DNA of 64,000 nt, from contig NZ_CP094846.1 of the NCBI RefSeq assembly GCF_022832975.1, positions 1,749,501 through 1,813,500 of the forward strand. Reading direction: 5' to 3'. Source of the stretch: Ornithobacterium rhinotracheale (GTDB taxonomy: Bacteria > Bacteroidota > Bacteroidia > Flavobacteriales > Weeksellaceae). Shown piece after piece: positions 16,915 to 25,604 of this stretch. A model generated the notes under the pieces. That model searched no databases, was not told where the DNA came from, and saw nothing but the letters and a program-made list of their open reading frames with translations. Position numbers and translations under genes: made by a program. Positions within the stretch are counted from its first letter, which is position 1. Every line of letters starts with the position of its first letter.

Positions 16915-16941
16915 ACAAATTAAAATAACAACAACATTATT

Positions 16942-17133
16942 ATGCCACGCAAAAGAGTAAAAGAAAAAGCACTGAAATTTGACGGCATTCCGCTTACTCC
17001 AGAAGCTGTCAGAAAGCTGGAGCGAGACAAAGCCTTGAAAGCCTTGGCTAAAGCCAAGAAGTTGGAAAAGGAGAAGTTTAACCTTGGATTTAAATATGAA
17101 AGAATAGATAGTAAAACTTATAAGTTAAAATGA
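16942..17133 (+). CDS. hypothetical basic protein
   Basis: 63 aa, very rich in Lys and Arg (MPRKRVKEKALKFDG, then KALKALAKAKKLEKEKF), almost all helix. It might bind nucleic acid. Overlaps the next gene by 4 nt. Confidence 0.45.
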   Translation: MPRKRVKEKALKFDGIPLTPEAVRKLERDKALKALAKAKKLEKEKFNLGFKYERIDSKTYKLK

Positions 17134-17387
17134 AAATAGAAATAGAAAGACTAAAATTTGAACAAATTATAGATAAAGCTATTGAGAGGAAAGAGATAGC
17201 TATCTTGAGTAGATGGCTGAAGGCTAGAAATTATGAATTTTGTAAGACGAATTTAACTATAGCCTACGAGGCAGTGGAGTTTTACTCGGTTAAAATTTAC
17301 ACGGTGAGATATTGCGGGCAGTTAGTGTTTAGGCGCTTTCCCGATGGGATAGATGGTTATAAATATGAAATAAATATTGCACAATGA
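17130..17387 (+). CDS. hypothetical early phage protein
   Basis: 85 aa, helix (MKIEIERLKFEQIIDKAIERK) then strands with many aromatic residues. Overlaps both neighbours by 4 nt. Not recognised. Confidence 0.45.
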   Translation: MKIEIERLKFEQIIDKAIERKEIAILSRWLKARNYEFCKTNLTIAYEAVEFYSVKIYTVRYCGQLVFRRFPDGIDGYKYEINIAQ

Positions 17388-17542
17388 AACTATACAAAAT
17401 TTATTTATCAGAACCCGACTTTGTAGATAGAACTAGCTACGAAAAGTATGTTGCAGCAGAGAGCCTAGAAATGGTAGCGAAACGCTTTCCAAATGCCGAG
17501 AAAATCGAATTTATTGATACTATTTTTATAATTAGAGAATGA
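17384..17542 (+). CDS. hypothetical 52-aa protein
   Basis: ATG 17384 overlaps the stop before it, and its own stop overlaps ATG 17539 of the GemA-like gene, so it completes an unbroken coupled series. Pattern beta-helix-beta (KLYKIYLSEPDF, SLEMVAKRFPNAEKIEFI). Confidence 0.5.
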   Translation: MKLYKIYLSEPDFVDRTSYEKYVAAESLEMVAKRFPNAEKIEFIDTIFIIRE

Positions 17543-17979
17543 ATGCCATTACACCACAACAACTCAAGCAGCTGCAAACGATTTGTAGCAAGCGGTTCCC
17601 AGACCGAGAAGAACGCTTAAATTTTATATCTGAATTTACGGGCTTTGTCGTTAAGAGTTCTAAAGATTTAACCGAGCGCCAAGCCTATGAGCTTATCCGC
17701 TACCTAAATACAGGAAAAGAGCCAAACAATAGCTTTTATGCTATGTTTTCAAAGGCAAATTCGCAGCATAAGGCTATTTTAAGTCTTGCGCATCAAATGG
17801 GCTGGGTGCAAGAGGGGAAAACCCAATTTGTAGATTTAAACAAGCTCGGTACTTGGCTTATTTCTAAGCGTTGCCCCGTGAATAAGCCTCTTAGTCAAAT
17901 GACAAAACAAGAGCTTAGTAAGGTGATTTATGTTTTAAATCAATTAGTAAAATGGAAGTATGAAAAAAGTAACAATTAA
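17539..17979 (+). CDS. GemA-like early regulatory protein
   Basis: 146 aa. The layout resembles the GemA/gp16 (DUF1018) proteins of Mu-like phages: an N-terminal helical part and a C-terminal part built as HKAILSLAHQMGW, FVDLNKLGTWLISK, PLSQMTKQELSKVIYVLNQLV. In Mu, GemA influences host supercoiling and gene expression. The match is by pattern and position only. Confidence 0.5.
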   Translation: MNAITPQQLKQLQTICSKRFPDREERLNFISEFTGFVVKSSKDLTERQAYELIRYLNTGKEPNNSFYAMFSKANSQHKAILSLAHQMGWVQEGKTQFVDLNKLGTWLISKRCPVNKPLSQMTKQELSKVIYVLNQLVKWKYEKSNN

Positions 17980-18292
17980 ACTAAATCCAGCGCATTTAAA
18001 TGCTATGCTTATTGCACTAGAAGAAGTGCCAACAATAACTGGGAAAGCTCCAGCGCAAATGGCGGTGCAAAGCATATTTGATGAACTACTTACTAAGCTT
18101 TTGAAAAAGCAAGTGGAAAAGAGAAATGAACCACAAAAGAAAGAATTTAAGCTTATTCTGAAATATTACGAAGCTTACGCGCTTTCAGAGGTACTAATGA
18201 GGGTTAGAGAGCTATTATCTCATGATTCTTTTTATGAAAAACATTCCGTTTTAATGATTAATTCTCAAATTTTTGAACAATTACAACCATGA
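17960..18292 (+). CDS. hypothetical early phage protein
   Basis: 110 aa, helical, with a Lys/Glu-rich centre (KLLKKQVEKRNEPQKKEFKL). It overlaps the GemA-like gene by 20 nt and the next gene by 4 nt. Not recognised. Confidence 0.45.
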   Translation: MKKVTIKLNPAHLNAMLIALEEVPTITGKAPAQMAVQSIFDELLTKLLKKQVEKRNEPQKKEFKLILKYYEAYALSEVLMRVRELLSHDSFYEKHSVLMINSQIFEQLQP

Positions 18293-18714
18293 GCGAAAGA
18301 ATTTTTGTAATGACAAGTCCTAAATTTCAAGGCTCCGTCACCTACCACTACGCAGAAAACGGCTATTTAAAAATATTAAAGAATGAAGCGCAAATGGATA
18401 CAGAGCTGCACGGAGAACTATTGAAAAAGGCAACGCCGATACACATTAGCCAAATGCTGGAAATGAAAAAAGCCATCAAGTACGGCAAGATAGAAGAAAT
18501 GCCCGCCGATTTGAGCTTTGAGAAGTTTTGGAAGACATACGGCAACTTTGCGGGCAAAAAGAAGCGCTGCGAGCAATTGTGGAATGCCTTAAACGATACC
18601 GAGCGCACCCAGTGCCTTAATTACATTAGCATTTACAAAAGTGCCAAGTCTCGCGACGGAACGGCACTGGCTTACCCAGAAACTTATATCAATAATCGTG
18701 TGTGGGAAATTTAA
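18289..18714 (+). CDS. phage protein with replication-protein-like C-terminus
   Basis: 141 aa. The last 60 residues (SFEKFWKTYGNFAGKKKRCEQLWNALND ... YPETYINNRVWEI) match a module often seen at the end of phage replication proteins. The first part is unlike those proteins, so the function is open. It is the last gene of the early operon and is followed by a terminator. Confidence 0.5.
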   Translation: MSERIFVMTSPKFQGSVTYHYAENGYLKILKNEAQMDTELHGELLKKATPIHISQMLEMKKAIKYGKIEEMPADLSFEKFWKTYGNFAGKKKRCEQLWNALNDTERTQCLNYISIYKSAKSRDGTALAYPETYINNRVWEI

Positions 18715-18732
18715 TTAAATTTTTATCTTTTG

Positions 18733-18759
18733 CCGCTTGAATATTCAGGCGGTTTTTTT
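18733..18759 (+). terminator. terminator of the early operon
   Basis: CCGCTTGA, loop ATAT, TCAGGCGG (one G-T pair), then seven T. It separates the early operon from the lipoprotein gene. Confidence 0.85.
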
Positions 18760-18782
18760 ATTTTTGGGAAAAATTTAATGAC

Positions 18783-19148
18783 ATGAAAAAAATATTGTTG
18801 GCCTTTGTTTGCTTATTTTGTTTAATTTCTTGCAGTAGCAATGTTAAAGATGTTGCAGGGTTTGAATTTAATAACGCTTGGTATTGGGTATATAATTACA
18901 ATGAAGGCACTACAAAAGAGGAATTAGTAGAGATAGTGAAGACTCGTTCAAACCCAGAGCAGACAAGTTATTTTTTCTTTTATCCAGAAAATAAAGATGT
19001 CTCTGTTTTTGCCAGTGAGCCATTTAATTTAATTTCATTTTCTCAGACAATTGTTGCTAATAAACCAGACTACGGATTCTACAAAATGCCAAACGACCCC
19101 GAAGTTAAAGATGATGCTCTTTGGCTACTAGAGCAGGCAACTAAATAG
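18783..19148 (+). CDS. phage-encoded lipoprotein, candidate moron
   Basis: 121 aa with a lipoprotein signal (KILLAFVCLFCLISC; lipobox LISC, Cys 17). The mature part (AGFEFNNAWYWVYNYNEGTTKEELVEIVKTR) is not recognised. It lies after the early terminator, and TATTTTTG (18759-18766) in front of it gives a likely promoter of its own, so expression in the lysogen is plausible. A role in superinfection exclusion or as an immunity protein is inference only. Confidence 0.65.
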   Translation: MKKILLAFVCLFCLISCSSNVKDVAGFEFNNAWYWVYNYNEGTTKEELVEIVKTRSNPEQTSYFFFYPENKDVSVFASEPFNLISFSQTIVANKPDYGFYKMPNDPEVKDDALWLLEQATK

Positions 19149-19150
19149 TA

Positions 19151-19181
19151 TTGCTAGATTAATAAAATCGTTTTAATTTTG
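19151..19181 (+). promoter_or_regulatory. promoter of the 60-aa gene
   Basis: TTG (19151-19153), 20 bp, TAATTTTG (19174-19181), then only CGAT before ATG 19186: again a leaderless layout. Confidence 0.6.
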
Positions 19182-19185
19182 CGAT

Positions 19186-19368
19186 ATGACGCGCAGGGAA
19201 CGATTAAAGCAAAGAAACCAGAAGGTACGCAATCTGTTTGAGGAGTTTTCTAAAAAGAACCCCCAGTGGCGCGTAGATGCTTTAATTGAGGCCGTGGCAC
19301 TCAAAGTTTATTTAGCCCCTCGCACAGTAGATGCCATTTTACGCGGCGAGGGTTGCTACTCTGAATAA
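19186..19368 (+). CDS. hypothetical 60-aa basic protein
   Basis: MTRRERLKQRNQKVRNLFEEF, then a helical part ending PRTVDAILRGEGCYSE that could be a small DNA-binding domain. It has its own consensus promoter and lies convergent to the MuF-like gene. It may be a regulator; no family recognised. Confidence 0.55.
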   Translation: MTRRERLKQRNQKVRNLFEEFSKKNPQWRVDALIEAVALKVYLAPRTVDAILRGEGCYSE

Positions 19369-19382
19369 AATTTGTATATTTG
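19353..19382 (+). promoter_or_regulatory. consensus promoter without an obvious coding sequence
   Basis: TTG (19353-19355), 19 bp, TATATTTG (19375-19382) is one of the best promoters in the window. No credible start codon and frame follow within the 75 nt before the MuF-like stop. Confidence 0.6.
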
Positions 19383-19388
19383 CATCAG

Positions 19389-19470
19389 CTGGAATTAACC
19401 AGATGAAAGGAGGCTTGCGAAGTCGCCACAGGCTCAGGCGATAAGTAATTTTAATTATTACTTGTCGCCT
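19389..19470 (+). ncRNA. candidate short RNA ending in a 14-bp stem
   Basis: The promoter 19353-19382 would start RNA near 19389. A stem AGGCGATAAGTAAT (19436-19449) with ATTACTTGTCGCCT (19457-19470, one T-G pair) closes it. The stem overlaps the stop of the opposing MuF-like gene, so the RNA would be antisense to its 3' end. The 3' side lacks a T run, so the exact end is uncertain. Confidence 0.4.
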
Positions 19471-20789
19471 GTTCGATTAAATACATACCGATTTGCTCCT
19501 TTTTGAAATATTACAATGTCTTTTTTATAGTATTTTGACTTAAATATCATATTTGCTTGATTATACATTATTTCATTGGTTAGTTCTTTATCCAATAAGC
19601 TGTCGCTAATAATGACTGAGGCTCCTTGTTTTGACGCTTTGTTAGCGTTATTCAATATATTTTTAAACGCAGAGGGTCTTTTAACATCAAAATATTCTCC
19701 ATCAATTCTTAAATCAGGATTAGAAACATTTGAATTTAAATCTGGAAAAATAATAGCTCTAAATTCCTTATCTCTTACATTTATTTCAGGTAATATTTCC
19801 GCAACCTTACCCTCTTTTGCAAAGGCTTTTGCTGCATTTAGAATATCTTTGTAATCATCTCCTTTTCTAGCGAGCTTATGCAAAAGTACCTTTCCACCAT
19901 CTACTCCTTTAAAAATACGATTAAATTGTTTTTCACGAGGCTTTTTTAAAATCTCACTTTTATAAATTCTCTTTGCCTCACTGACAACCCTTTTAAACAT
20001 TTGATGGCTCCAATCAATAATTTTTTCAATGGTTTCTGGATTGAGCCCGCCAAAAGTGAGGTAGCCCGAGGTTGGGAATATCTTCCCGCTAAGTGCTGGG
20101 TTGTTGGCAAAAGTTTCTTTTAGAGGTTCGCCTTCTTGTATCTCTCTGTTAGTATCTTCATCTGTAGGAACAACATAGCAACGGCAGCCCCAGTCGTTTG
20201 GGGGTAGGTGATTTTTCCAGAAAGGGTGTTCTAAGGGCAAAATGAGTTCGTCCCACTGCTTATGTTTTTCGCGTACACGATCGTCTCCAATGGTTTTATA
20301 CTTTAAGTTTGGATACAAGTGTTTATTAGCCAAATACTCTTGATACTTGCCTGCTTGTGTTGCTGTGGCGATGGTTTGGTCATATTCTGTTTTGAGCCAA
20401 CGGCGGTTGTATTCAATATTTAAATCATCCGCCTTTTGTTTGAACTCTTGCCAGCTGAGTACACGCCCATTCTCGGTAAGAGAAGCCTCTAATTGCTTTC
20501 TAAAACTAGTTTCTTTAAAAGCTGAGAACTCGGCAATATTTTGTTTTAACGATAAAGCAAGCTCCTCGCTGTATTGTTCCAAAGTAGGCGCATAGCCTAA
20601 ATCCACTGCCTTTCCTAACTTATCATAATAGTATTTCCAGAGTTTCTCTCTCTGTGTCTCGCTTACCTTTCGCTCCTCAAAAACATTACGAATGTAGTCC
20701 TCAATAAGCCCACTCAAATAGTCATCATCATTCTGCCTGCTTAATTGTATAGGCTTGTGATGCTCGCAACAATGGGTGCGATAATGCAA
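19458..20789 (-). CDS. MuF-like minor head protein with C-terminal toxin-like domain
   Basis: 443 aa. Residues about 1-230 are the SPP1 gp7/Mu F head-morphogenesis type (TEYDQTIATATQAGKYQEYL, then PPNDWGCRCYVVPT). From about residue 300 a different module follows (LLHKLARKGDDYKDILNAAKAFAKEGKVAE ... PDLRIDGEYFDVKRP ... QGASVIISDSLL ... IVIFQKG) that resembles the tRNase/nuclease C-termini of contact-dependent and MuF polymorphic toxins. The DNA for this part is visibly AT-richer than the first part. No same-strand gene lies downstream, so an immunity gene is not evident. It is last in the inverted head operon. Confidence 0.8.
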   Translation of the reverse strand: MHYRTHCCEHHKPIQLSRQNDDDYLSGLIEDYIRNVFEERKVSETQREKLWKYYYDKLGKAVDLGYAPTLEQYSEELALSLKQNIAEFSAFKETSFRKQLEASLTENGRVLSWQEFKQKADDLNIEYNRRWLKTEYDQTIATATQAGKYQEYLANKHLYPNLKYKTIGDDRVREKHKQWDELILPLEHPFWKNHLPPNDWGCRCYVVPTDEDTNREIQEGEPLKETFANNPALSGKIFPTSGYLTFGGLNPETIEKIIDWSHQMFKRVVSEAKRIYKSEILKKPREKQFNRIFKGVDGGKVLLHKLARKGDDYKDILNAAKAFAKEGKVAEILPEINVRDKEFRAIIFPDLNSNVSNPDLRIDGEYFDVKRPSAFKNILNNANKASKQGASVIISDSLLDKELTNEIMYNQANMIFKSKYYKKDIVIFQKGANRYVFNRTGDK

Positions 20790-20800
20790 TTTGAGTAGGC

Positions 20801-22051
20801 TTAGCTCTTTTTTGCACTAGCCTCGTTATTTACTTGAGGCGCACCTATGCTAGGCATTTGTTCTATCTCTACACCATAAGTTTGCTCTATATACTCTTTT
20901 TTAAGAATATAGCCACTCCCCAATAACACGCCATCAACAGCGATTTGTTCTTTGGGGTCCGCTACCTGCTCAATTTGGATTTTGGCATTTTCTGGAATGG
21001 CATAGCCTAAATTTCGCATAGCTGGAATGAGCTTGTTGTTTAAGAATGCAAGCATTTTCTTATTGTCTGCATAGATGACTTCCTTGAGTGTATTTTCGTG
21101 TACCCCTCCTTGCGCTCTACTTCCTCCATTTTCTGTGGTCATGGTCTGGTGCAATACCAGCTTAGAAAGCTCTTTGTCCAAAGCCTCAATTTTTCGGTAA
21201 AATACCTGAAAGGCGTCTGACTTGCTATTTTCTTTGATGTCTACCTCCGTGCCGATGGGGAAAACGCCGTAAGGAGCCGAGCCCATTTCTTCCAGCCAGC
21301 CTGCTACCTCATTTTTTACGGCATCACTTTGGCTCGCTATTTTGGCAATGCGAATGGGAATACCGAATAACTCCTCAAACTCGTCCCAACTGCCCCAAGA
21401 ATGGCGTTTAAGAATACAATACACGGCGGCTTTTTCCAATAAGCCAACAGGGCTATAAAATTGAGCCATTAAAAGCACATCAGACACTTCCCGAATATCA
21501 ATCCCTTCGGTAGCGTCCCAGTCTTTTAGTAATAGATGTCGCTCGGGAATTACTAGCCCTCGCTCCACCAGTTCTACCTCTTGGATTTCCCCTTTGGTAA
21601 ATTCTTTAATCCAAATCACGGAATTACCGTGGTAGATACTTTCGTGTGCCCATTTAATGGTGTTTTCAAACCACTCTTTGTCTTTAATATAGTCGGTTAG
21701 TTTTTCATCTTTCACCCCATCAATAGCAAAAATAAAATCGTTATTCACTACACGGAGCGTTCTATTTTCAGTTACGGCGGTGAGATGCCCGTCGAGCATA
21801 ATGTCTTGATAAACTTCTTCTAATGGATAAGTGCGAGGAAACTCTACCTGATAGCGGGCATAGCGGGCGCTTTGCCAATGGTTGATTTCCATACGCCAAA
21901 GCCTTTTCTGCCTGCGAATGATGTCTACCATCAGCTGAGTTACGCGTGCGATGTCTTGGGATTTATTTTTGGTAAGGTGTACGCTTCCTTTCAGCGCGTT
22001 GCCTTTTATGTGTATGCCCTTGTCGGTATATCGTTTTTTAGTTTTGCTCAT
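20801..22051 (-). CDS. portal protein, Mu gp29-like (DUF935)
   Basis: 416 aa. Portal ring subunit through which DNA is packed. DUF935 features are the start with TQLMVDIIRRQKRLWRMEINHWQSA, the motif HGNSVIWIKEF, KRHSWGSWDEFEELFGIPIRIAK and a C-terminal helix-rich part ending in a low-complexity tail. Its stop lies 11 nt before the MuF-like start; it overlaps the gpG-like gene by 4 nt. Confidence 0.88.
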   Translation of the reverse strand: MSKTKKRYTDKGIHIKGNALKGSVHLTKNKSQDIARVTQLMVDIIRRQKRLWRMEINHWQSARYARYQVEFPRTYPLEEVYQDIMLDGHLTAVTENRTLRVVNNDFIFAIDGVKDEKLTDYIKDKEWFENTIKWAHESIYHGNSVIWIKEFTKGEIQEVELVERGLVIPERHLLLKDWDATEGIDIREVSDVLLMAQFYSPVGLLEKAAVYCILKRHSWGSWDEFEELFGIPIRIAKIASQSDAVKNEVAGWLEEMGSAPYGVFPIGTEVDIKENSKSDAFQVFYRKIEALDKELSKLVLHQTMTTENGGSRAQGGVHENTLKEVIYADNKKMLAFLNNKLIPAMRNLGYAIPENAKIQIEQVADPKEQIAVDGVLLGSGYILKKEYIEQTYGVEIEQMPSIGAPQVNNEASAKKS

Positions 22052-22542
22052 TGTTCAAATATTTTATCCAGTACCTTGGTTATTTTTGTTTTAATATTGT
22101 TGTCTAATGTTTTAGATTGCCCCATGAATTGGCGTTTGGGCATTCCATTTAAGCCCTCATTATGCCGCTGGGCGTATTCCTTGTGCGTGTAGAAAGTCAC
22201 CTTTTGTCTCTCCACTCGAGCCTTAAAAGAATGGCGTAGCTTATTGCCCCCAGAGTTGTGCCCTGTAAGGATTGGGCGGTCTTTGATTTGACGCCCATAT
22301 TTATTAAGCGTGCCCTGCTTGCCCCGCCTATTGGTGCGGTATCGGGTGATGTCGCGCCCGCGCTTGTCGGTTGTTTTCCTCGGTTGCCACTTTTGTAAAC
22401 TGCCATCGTGAAAGCCCTCATCTTGAAAGTTTTGCTGGATAAATTTCAGCCCCTCGGTCTTTAAAATTTTAGAGGCATCATTTTGCATAAAGGCGGCAAC
22501 TTCGTTGAGTTTTTTCTGCAAATCCCTTAAATCTCTGCCCAT
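22048..22542 (-). CDS. virion morphogenesis protein, Mu gpG-like
   Basis: 164 aa, basic. Matches the phage virion morphogenesis family (tail completion) by FIQQNFQDEGF, the central WQPRKTTDKRGRDITRYRTN, ILTGHNSGGNKLRHSF and YAQRHNEGLNGMPKRQFMG, the last being the family's usual end motif. Confidence 0.85.
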   Translation of the reverse strand: MGRDLRDLQKKLNEVAAFMQNDASKILKTEGLKFIQQNFQDEGFHDGSLQKWQPRKTTDKRGRDITRYRTNRRGKQGTLNKYGRQIKDRPILTGHNSGGNKLRHSFKARVERQKVTFYTHKEYAQRHNEGLNGMPKRQFMGQSKTLDNNIKTKITKVLDKIFEQ

Positions 22543-22583
22543 TATTTTTCGTTTTTATGTATATGCCTGCGGTGGCTCACCGC

Positions 22584-23015
22584 TTACCAGTGATTTTTAT
22601 AGGTTTTACGGCTGCCGAGCTTCATAAAGGGAATAGGCTCATCGGGGGAGCCATCGCCGTTGGTGTCCTCCATTTTTTTTGGCAAGTCGGCCTCGATGTC
22701 TCCTTTGGCTATTTTTTCTAACCAAAGTAGCGCTTCATCGTATCGGATTTTTGCCACTTCGTTCATTTTCTTGGTTCTGCGGATATAGACCTCGTGAATA
22801 ACAATGTCTTTTAGGTATTTAAGAAGTACTTTGGAGCGCTCCTCGCCTTGTTTTTCAAATACGGCAGAAGCGTTGTAATACCTAAAAAGGTAGGACTTCA
22901 TAAGGTCGATGCTTTCGGCAATGATTTCCTCCACGATGCTATCATCGCTATTGGTGATTAAATCTATCACTTCACGAGTTGCTACGGTTTTGAGTTCTTC
23001 TATATTTAAAAACAT
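22584..23015 (-). CDS. DUF1320 head-tail connector-like protein (Mu gp36)
   Basis: 143 aa. An all-helical protein (LKTVATREVIDLITNSDDSIVEEIIAESIDLMKSYL, RYDEALLWLEKIAKGDI) of the DUF1320 type, ending in a Gly/Pro/Asp-rich loop (EDTNGDGSPDEP). It would sit at the head-tail junction. Order with gp37-like and gpG-like genes agrees with Mu. Confidence 0.8.
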   Translation of the reverse strand: MFLNIEELKTVATREVIDLITNSDDSIVEEIIAESIDLMKSYLFRYYNASAVFEKQGEERSKVLLKYLKDIVIHEVYIRRTKKMNEVAKIRYDEALLWLEKIAKGDIEADLPKKMEDTNGDGSPDEPIPFMKLGSRKTYKNHW

Positions 23016-23027
23016 TTTAAATCATTT

Positions 23028-23516
23028 TTAATCGTTGTTTAAACTTAGTTTCACAGCTTTTCTGCTGAAAGGATATACCGTTCTGCGATGAATGATGGTG
23101 GAAAAAGTGAGGCGATAGCTCATAATGCCCTCTTCGTTGATATGCAATTCGTCTTCTCCCGTCTGTTGTAGCGGTTTAAATTGTTCGCCTTTTAGAAATT
23201 GCAGGGCATCTACGATGTTGTCCAAAATATCTAGCTCCATCAGCCCGTGTTCTGGGTCTGCTGTGCCAAGGTGCTGATCTGTCCAGCCGTCTTTGCAGTA
23301 GAAATCAACATTAACCTCGCAGGCACCCTCTTGGAGGTGCTGGGTCATTGTTTCATAGCGGATAGGCATCACTTGAATAAGCGCAGCCGTCCATATCTCT
23401 GGGTAGTGGCTTTGTGGGTTATCAAATTGCCCGCGTTGTAGGTCTATCAATTCTAAGCCCTGTACAGTTGCGAGGGCTTGTTTTATTTTTATAAAAAGTT
23501 CTTTTCTCGGTGTCAT
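23028..23516 (-). CDS. probable tail-terminator/gp37-position protein
   Basis: 162 aa. An N-terminal helix (RKELFIKIKQALATVQGLELIDLQRGQF) then a beta-rich part with CEVNVDFYCKDGW and YRLTFSTIIHRRTVYP, like the fold of tail-terminator proteins. I did not recognise a named family; position next to gp36 supports the guess. Confidence 0.55.
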   Translation of the reverse strand: MTPRKELFIKIKQALATVQGLELIDLQRGQFDNPQSHYPEIWTAALIQVMPIRYETMTQHLQEGACEVNVDFYCKDGWTDQHLGTADPEHGLMELDILDNIVDALQFLKGEQFKPLQQTGEDELHINEEGIMSYRLTFSTIIHRRTVYPFSRKAVKLSLNND

Positions 23517-23554
23517 CGTGTTTTATTTAAAAATTGCCCGCGGAGGCTCTCCGC

Positions 23555-25141
23555 TCATACTCTTCGTTTCTTAGTTCTTTTTCCAATAAGAGGTTTGGCA
23601 CTTCCTTCACTTTTAGAATAGCCGTAATAGAGCTGTGCGAGAGCCACGGCGCGCTCCAAAGTATCTGGGGCATCATCGTTACTAGTGGTGCCTTTTTCAA
23701 AGGCGAGGACCTGCTTTATAAAAGCTTCGTAGTCTTTTTTCTCCTTTAAATTTTCGTCCCAAAAGAGCAATTTTCGGGAGAGGATATTGCGCAGGGTAGC
23801 CTCTATTCGGTTATGTTTATCGCCCTGCTGATGCTGTGGAATGGGCAAATCTGGGCAGGCGTTGTCCTCTGCCGCTTGGAGCATCACGGGCTGATACACG
23901 GCAAGCTGTGCGGCGGTAGCATCGTAGAAAGATAAAGGCGTGTAGCCCTTGTGCTTGTACTTAAAAATCCACGAAAAATGCGCCTCCATCGCCGAATTAA
24001 TGCTACAACGCTGGCAGAATGTCTCCAACACCGTGAGGCGCAAGCCCTGCACGCCGATTAAAACCCCTGCCTTGTAGTCGCCATTGCTTGTGTAGCTTAA
24101 ATCCCAGTGTACCAAAAAGCCGTCCCACACTTCGCTAGGGTGCACCTTTCGGTGCAGTATTTCCTTAGCCTTAAATAATTTACCTTCTTCAATAGGGTTA
24201 TTGAAATCCTCACGCTGTGAGGTGTAAAAGTCGTCGTCTTCGATGATGTCTATTACCTCCTGCTTGGTGTAGCGCTCGTCCCAGCTAGGCGCCCAGTCCT
24301 TTACCTCTTTGTAATTATCTTTGGTGATGTTTTTGGTTGCCAAATCGACCTTGCTTAAATCAAAATGTTTACTTTCCTTGAAAGCGTTCATAATGAAGTC
24401 TAGCAAGCCATCTTTTACAATGTAATTGTTAGGCACAATGAGGCGACCACGCTGTTTATGGAATGCTTTTTTAAGATCTCCCGTAATTTTTTCGCCGTAT
24501 TTGCGAACCATTTCGGGGCGTTTGGCTCTATCCCTGTCCTCACAGTCGTCCACGCTGGCAAAGTCTGGACGGTAAGCTCCAAAACGCAAACCACGAAATG
24601 GTTGATTTAAACCTAAGGCTTTGAAAAACTTGCCATCTTTGGTTTGAAATTCGCCATCTGCCCAATCGCCATAAGAAACCTGCACGCCAAAATCTTTGAT
24701 GATGCGCTGATTATTTTCCAAATGGACCTGTAAATCCGAAAGCAATAGCTTGGCAAGTCCTTCATTCGCTCCGATGAGCAAGGCAAAAAACAGCTCGTTG
24801 TTTTCTTTTAGGTGGAGAATGTTGCCCACATTGGTATGTATGGATTTAGCCGCACCGCGGAACCACTGGCGGAATTGCCGTATTTTTCTATCCTTAAAAA
24901 CCTTTTCATAACTGCTTTGATGAAATTTAGCACAAGGTGCATCGGCTAAGGGCAAGCCACTATTAACGCCGAAATAATAATCAAAAAACGCGTTGTAATT
25001 TTCTGGTTTTAAAAGATGTTTAATTCGCTCCTGTTGTTGGTCTGTGGTTTCTTTGACCAAGGAATCAGAGGTGAGCTCCTTTATCATCTTTGAGCGCATA
25101 AAATAACGCTCCCTAGCTTCTTTAAGCTCTGTTTTAGTCAT
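23555..25141 (-). CDS. terminase large subunit (Mu gp28-like)
   Basis: 528 aa packaging motor. The ATPase part has a variant Walker A (RGAAKSIHT, near residue 94) and Walker B with DFASVDDCEDRD near residue 198. The nuclease part starts at VHWDLSYTSNGDYKAGVL (near residue 345) with metal-binding Asp, and SFYDATAAQLA follows. It overlaps the small-subunit gene by 8 nt. Confidence 0.88.
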   Translation of the reverse strand: MTKTELKEARERYFMRSKMIKELTSDSLVKETTDQQQERIKHLLKPENYNAFFDYYFGVNSGLPLADAPCAKFHQSSYEKVFKDRKIRQFRQWFRGAAKSIHTNVGNILHLKENNELFFALLIGANEGLAKLLLSDLQVHLENNQRIIKDFGVQVSYGDWADGEFQTKDGKFFKALGLNQPFRGLRFGAYRPDFASVDDCEDRDRAKRPEMVRKYGEKITGDLKKAFHKQRGRLIVPNNYIVKDGLLDFIMNAFKESKHFDLSKVDLATKNITKDNYKEVKDWAPSWDERYTKQEVIDIIEDDDFYTSQREDFNNPIEEGKLFKAKEILHRKVHPSEVWDGFLVHWDLSYTSNGDYKAGVLIGVQGLRLTVLETFCQRCSINSAMEAHFSWIFKYKHKGYTPLSFYDATAAQLAVYQPVMLQAAEDNACPDLPIPQHQQGDKHNRIEATLRNILSRKLLFWDENLKEKKDYEAFIKQVLAFEKGTTSNDDAPDTLERAVALAQLYYGYSKSEGSAKPLIGKRTKKRRV

Positions 25142-25601
25142 GGCTAAGTAAATGGGTTACATATTCATCGAAAAAAGGGCGAATAGTCTTTATGGAGCTA
25201 AGGAGGGTCGCTTGGTTTTCTCCCTTGGCTTTTCCTGCTTTATTCAGCATAAACTCTGTAAATCCGTCGATGCTTTCCATCGTGTAAACGGCTTTTTTTC
25301 GGCTGTCGGTAATGCGGTCAAAGGCGGCAACGATTTTAGAAATATCATCTGCTTTATACGGCAATGGTTCTCCTTTTTGAATAGCTAGTGCGCATTTGAG
25401 GGTAAGACGCTTCATCACACTGGGTTTGATGGCCGAAAGCTCTCTTTCTTCCTCCCATTTATCTTCCTCTGCCCAATTGCTAAGTGTTTTCTGAGTTACG
25501 CCTAAAATTTTTGAAATATCTGTATAGGAAAAGCCAGAGGCAAAAAGTTGTCTGCCTTGGCTTTGTTTTTCTATACGCTCTTCTCTTTTCATTCTTGCCA
25601 T
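25134..25601 (-). CDS. probable terminase small subunit
   Basis: 155 aa. N-terminal helix-turn-helix (SYTDISKILGVTQKTLSNWAEEDKWEEER) of the kind used by small terminases to bind DNA, followed by a helical oligomerisation part. Coupled to the large subunit gene by overlap. Confidence 0.75.
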   Translation of the reverse strand: MARMKREERIEKQSQGRQLFASGFSYTDISKILGVTQKTLSNWAEEDKWEEERELSAIKPSVMKRLTLKCALAIQKGEPLPYKADDISKIVAAFDRITDSRKKAVYTMESIDGFTEFMLNKAGKAKGENQATLLSSIKTIRPFFDEYVTHLLSHD

Positions 25602-25604
25602 ATC

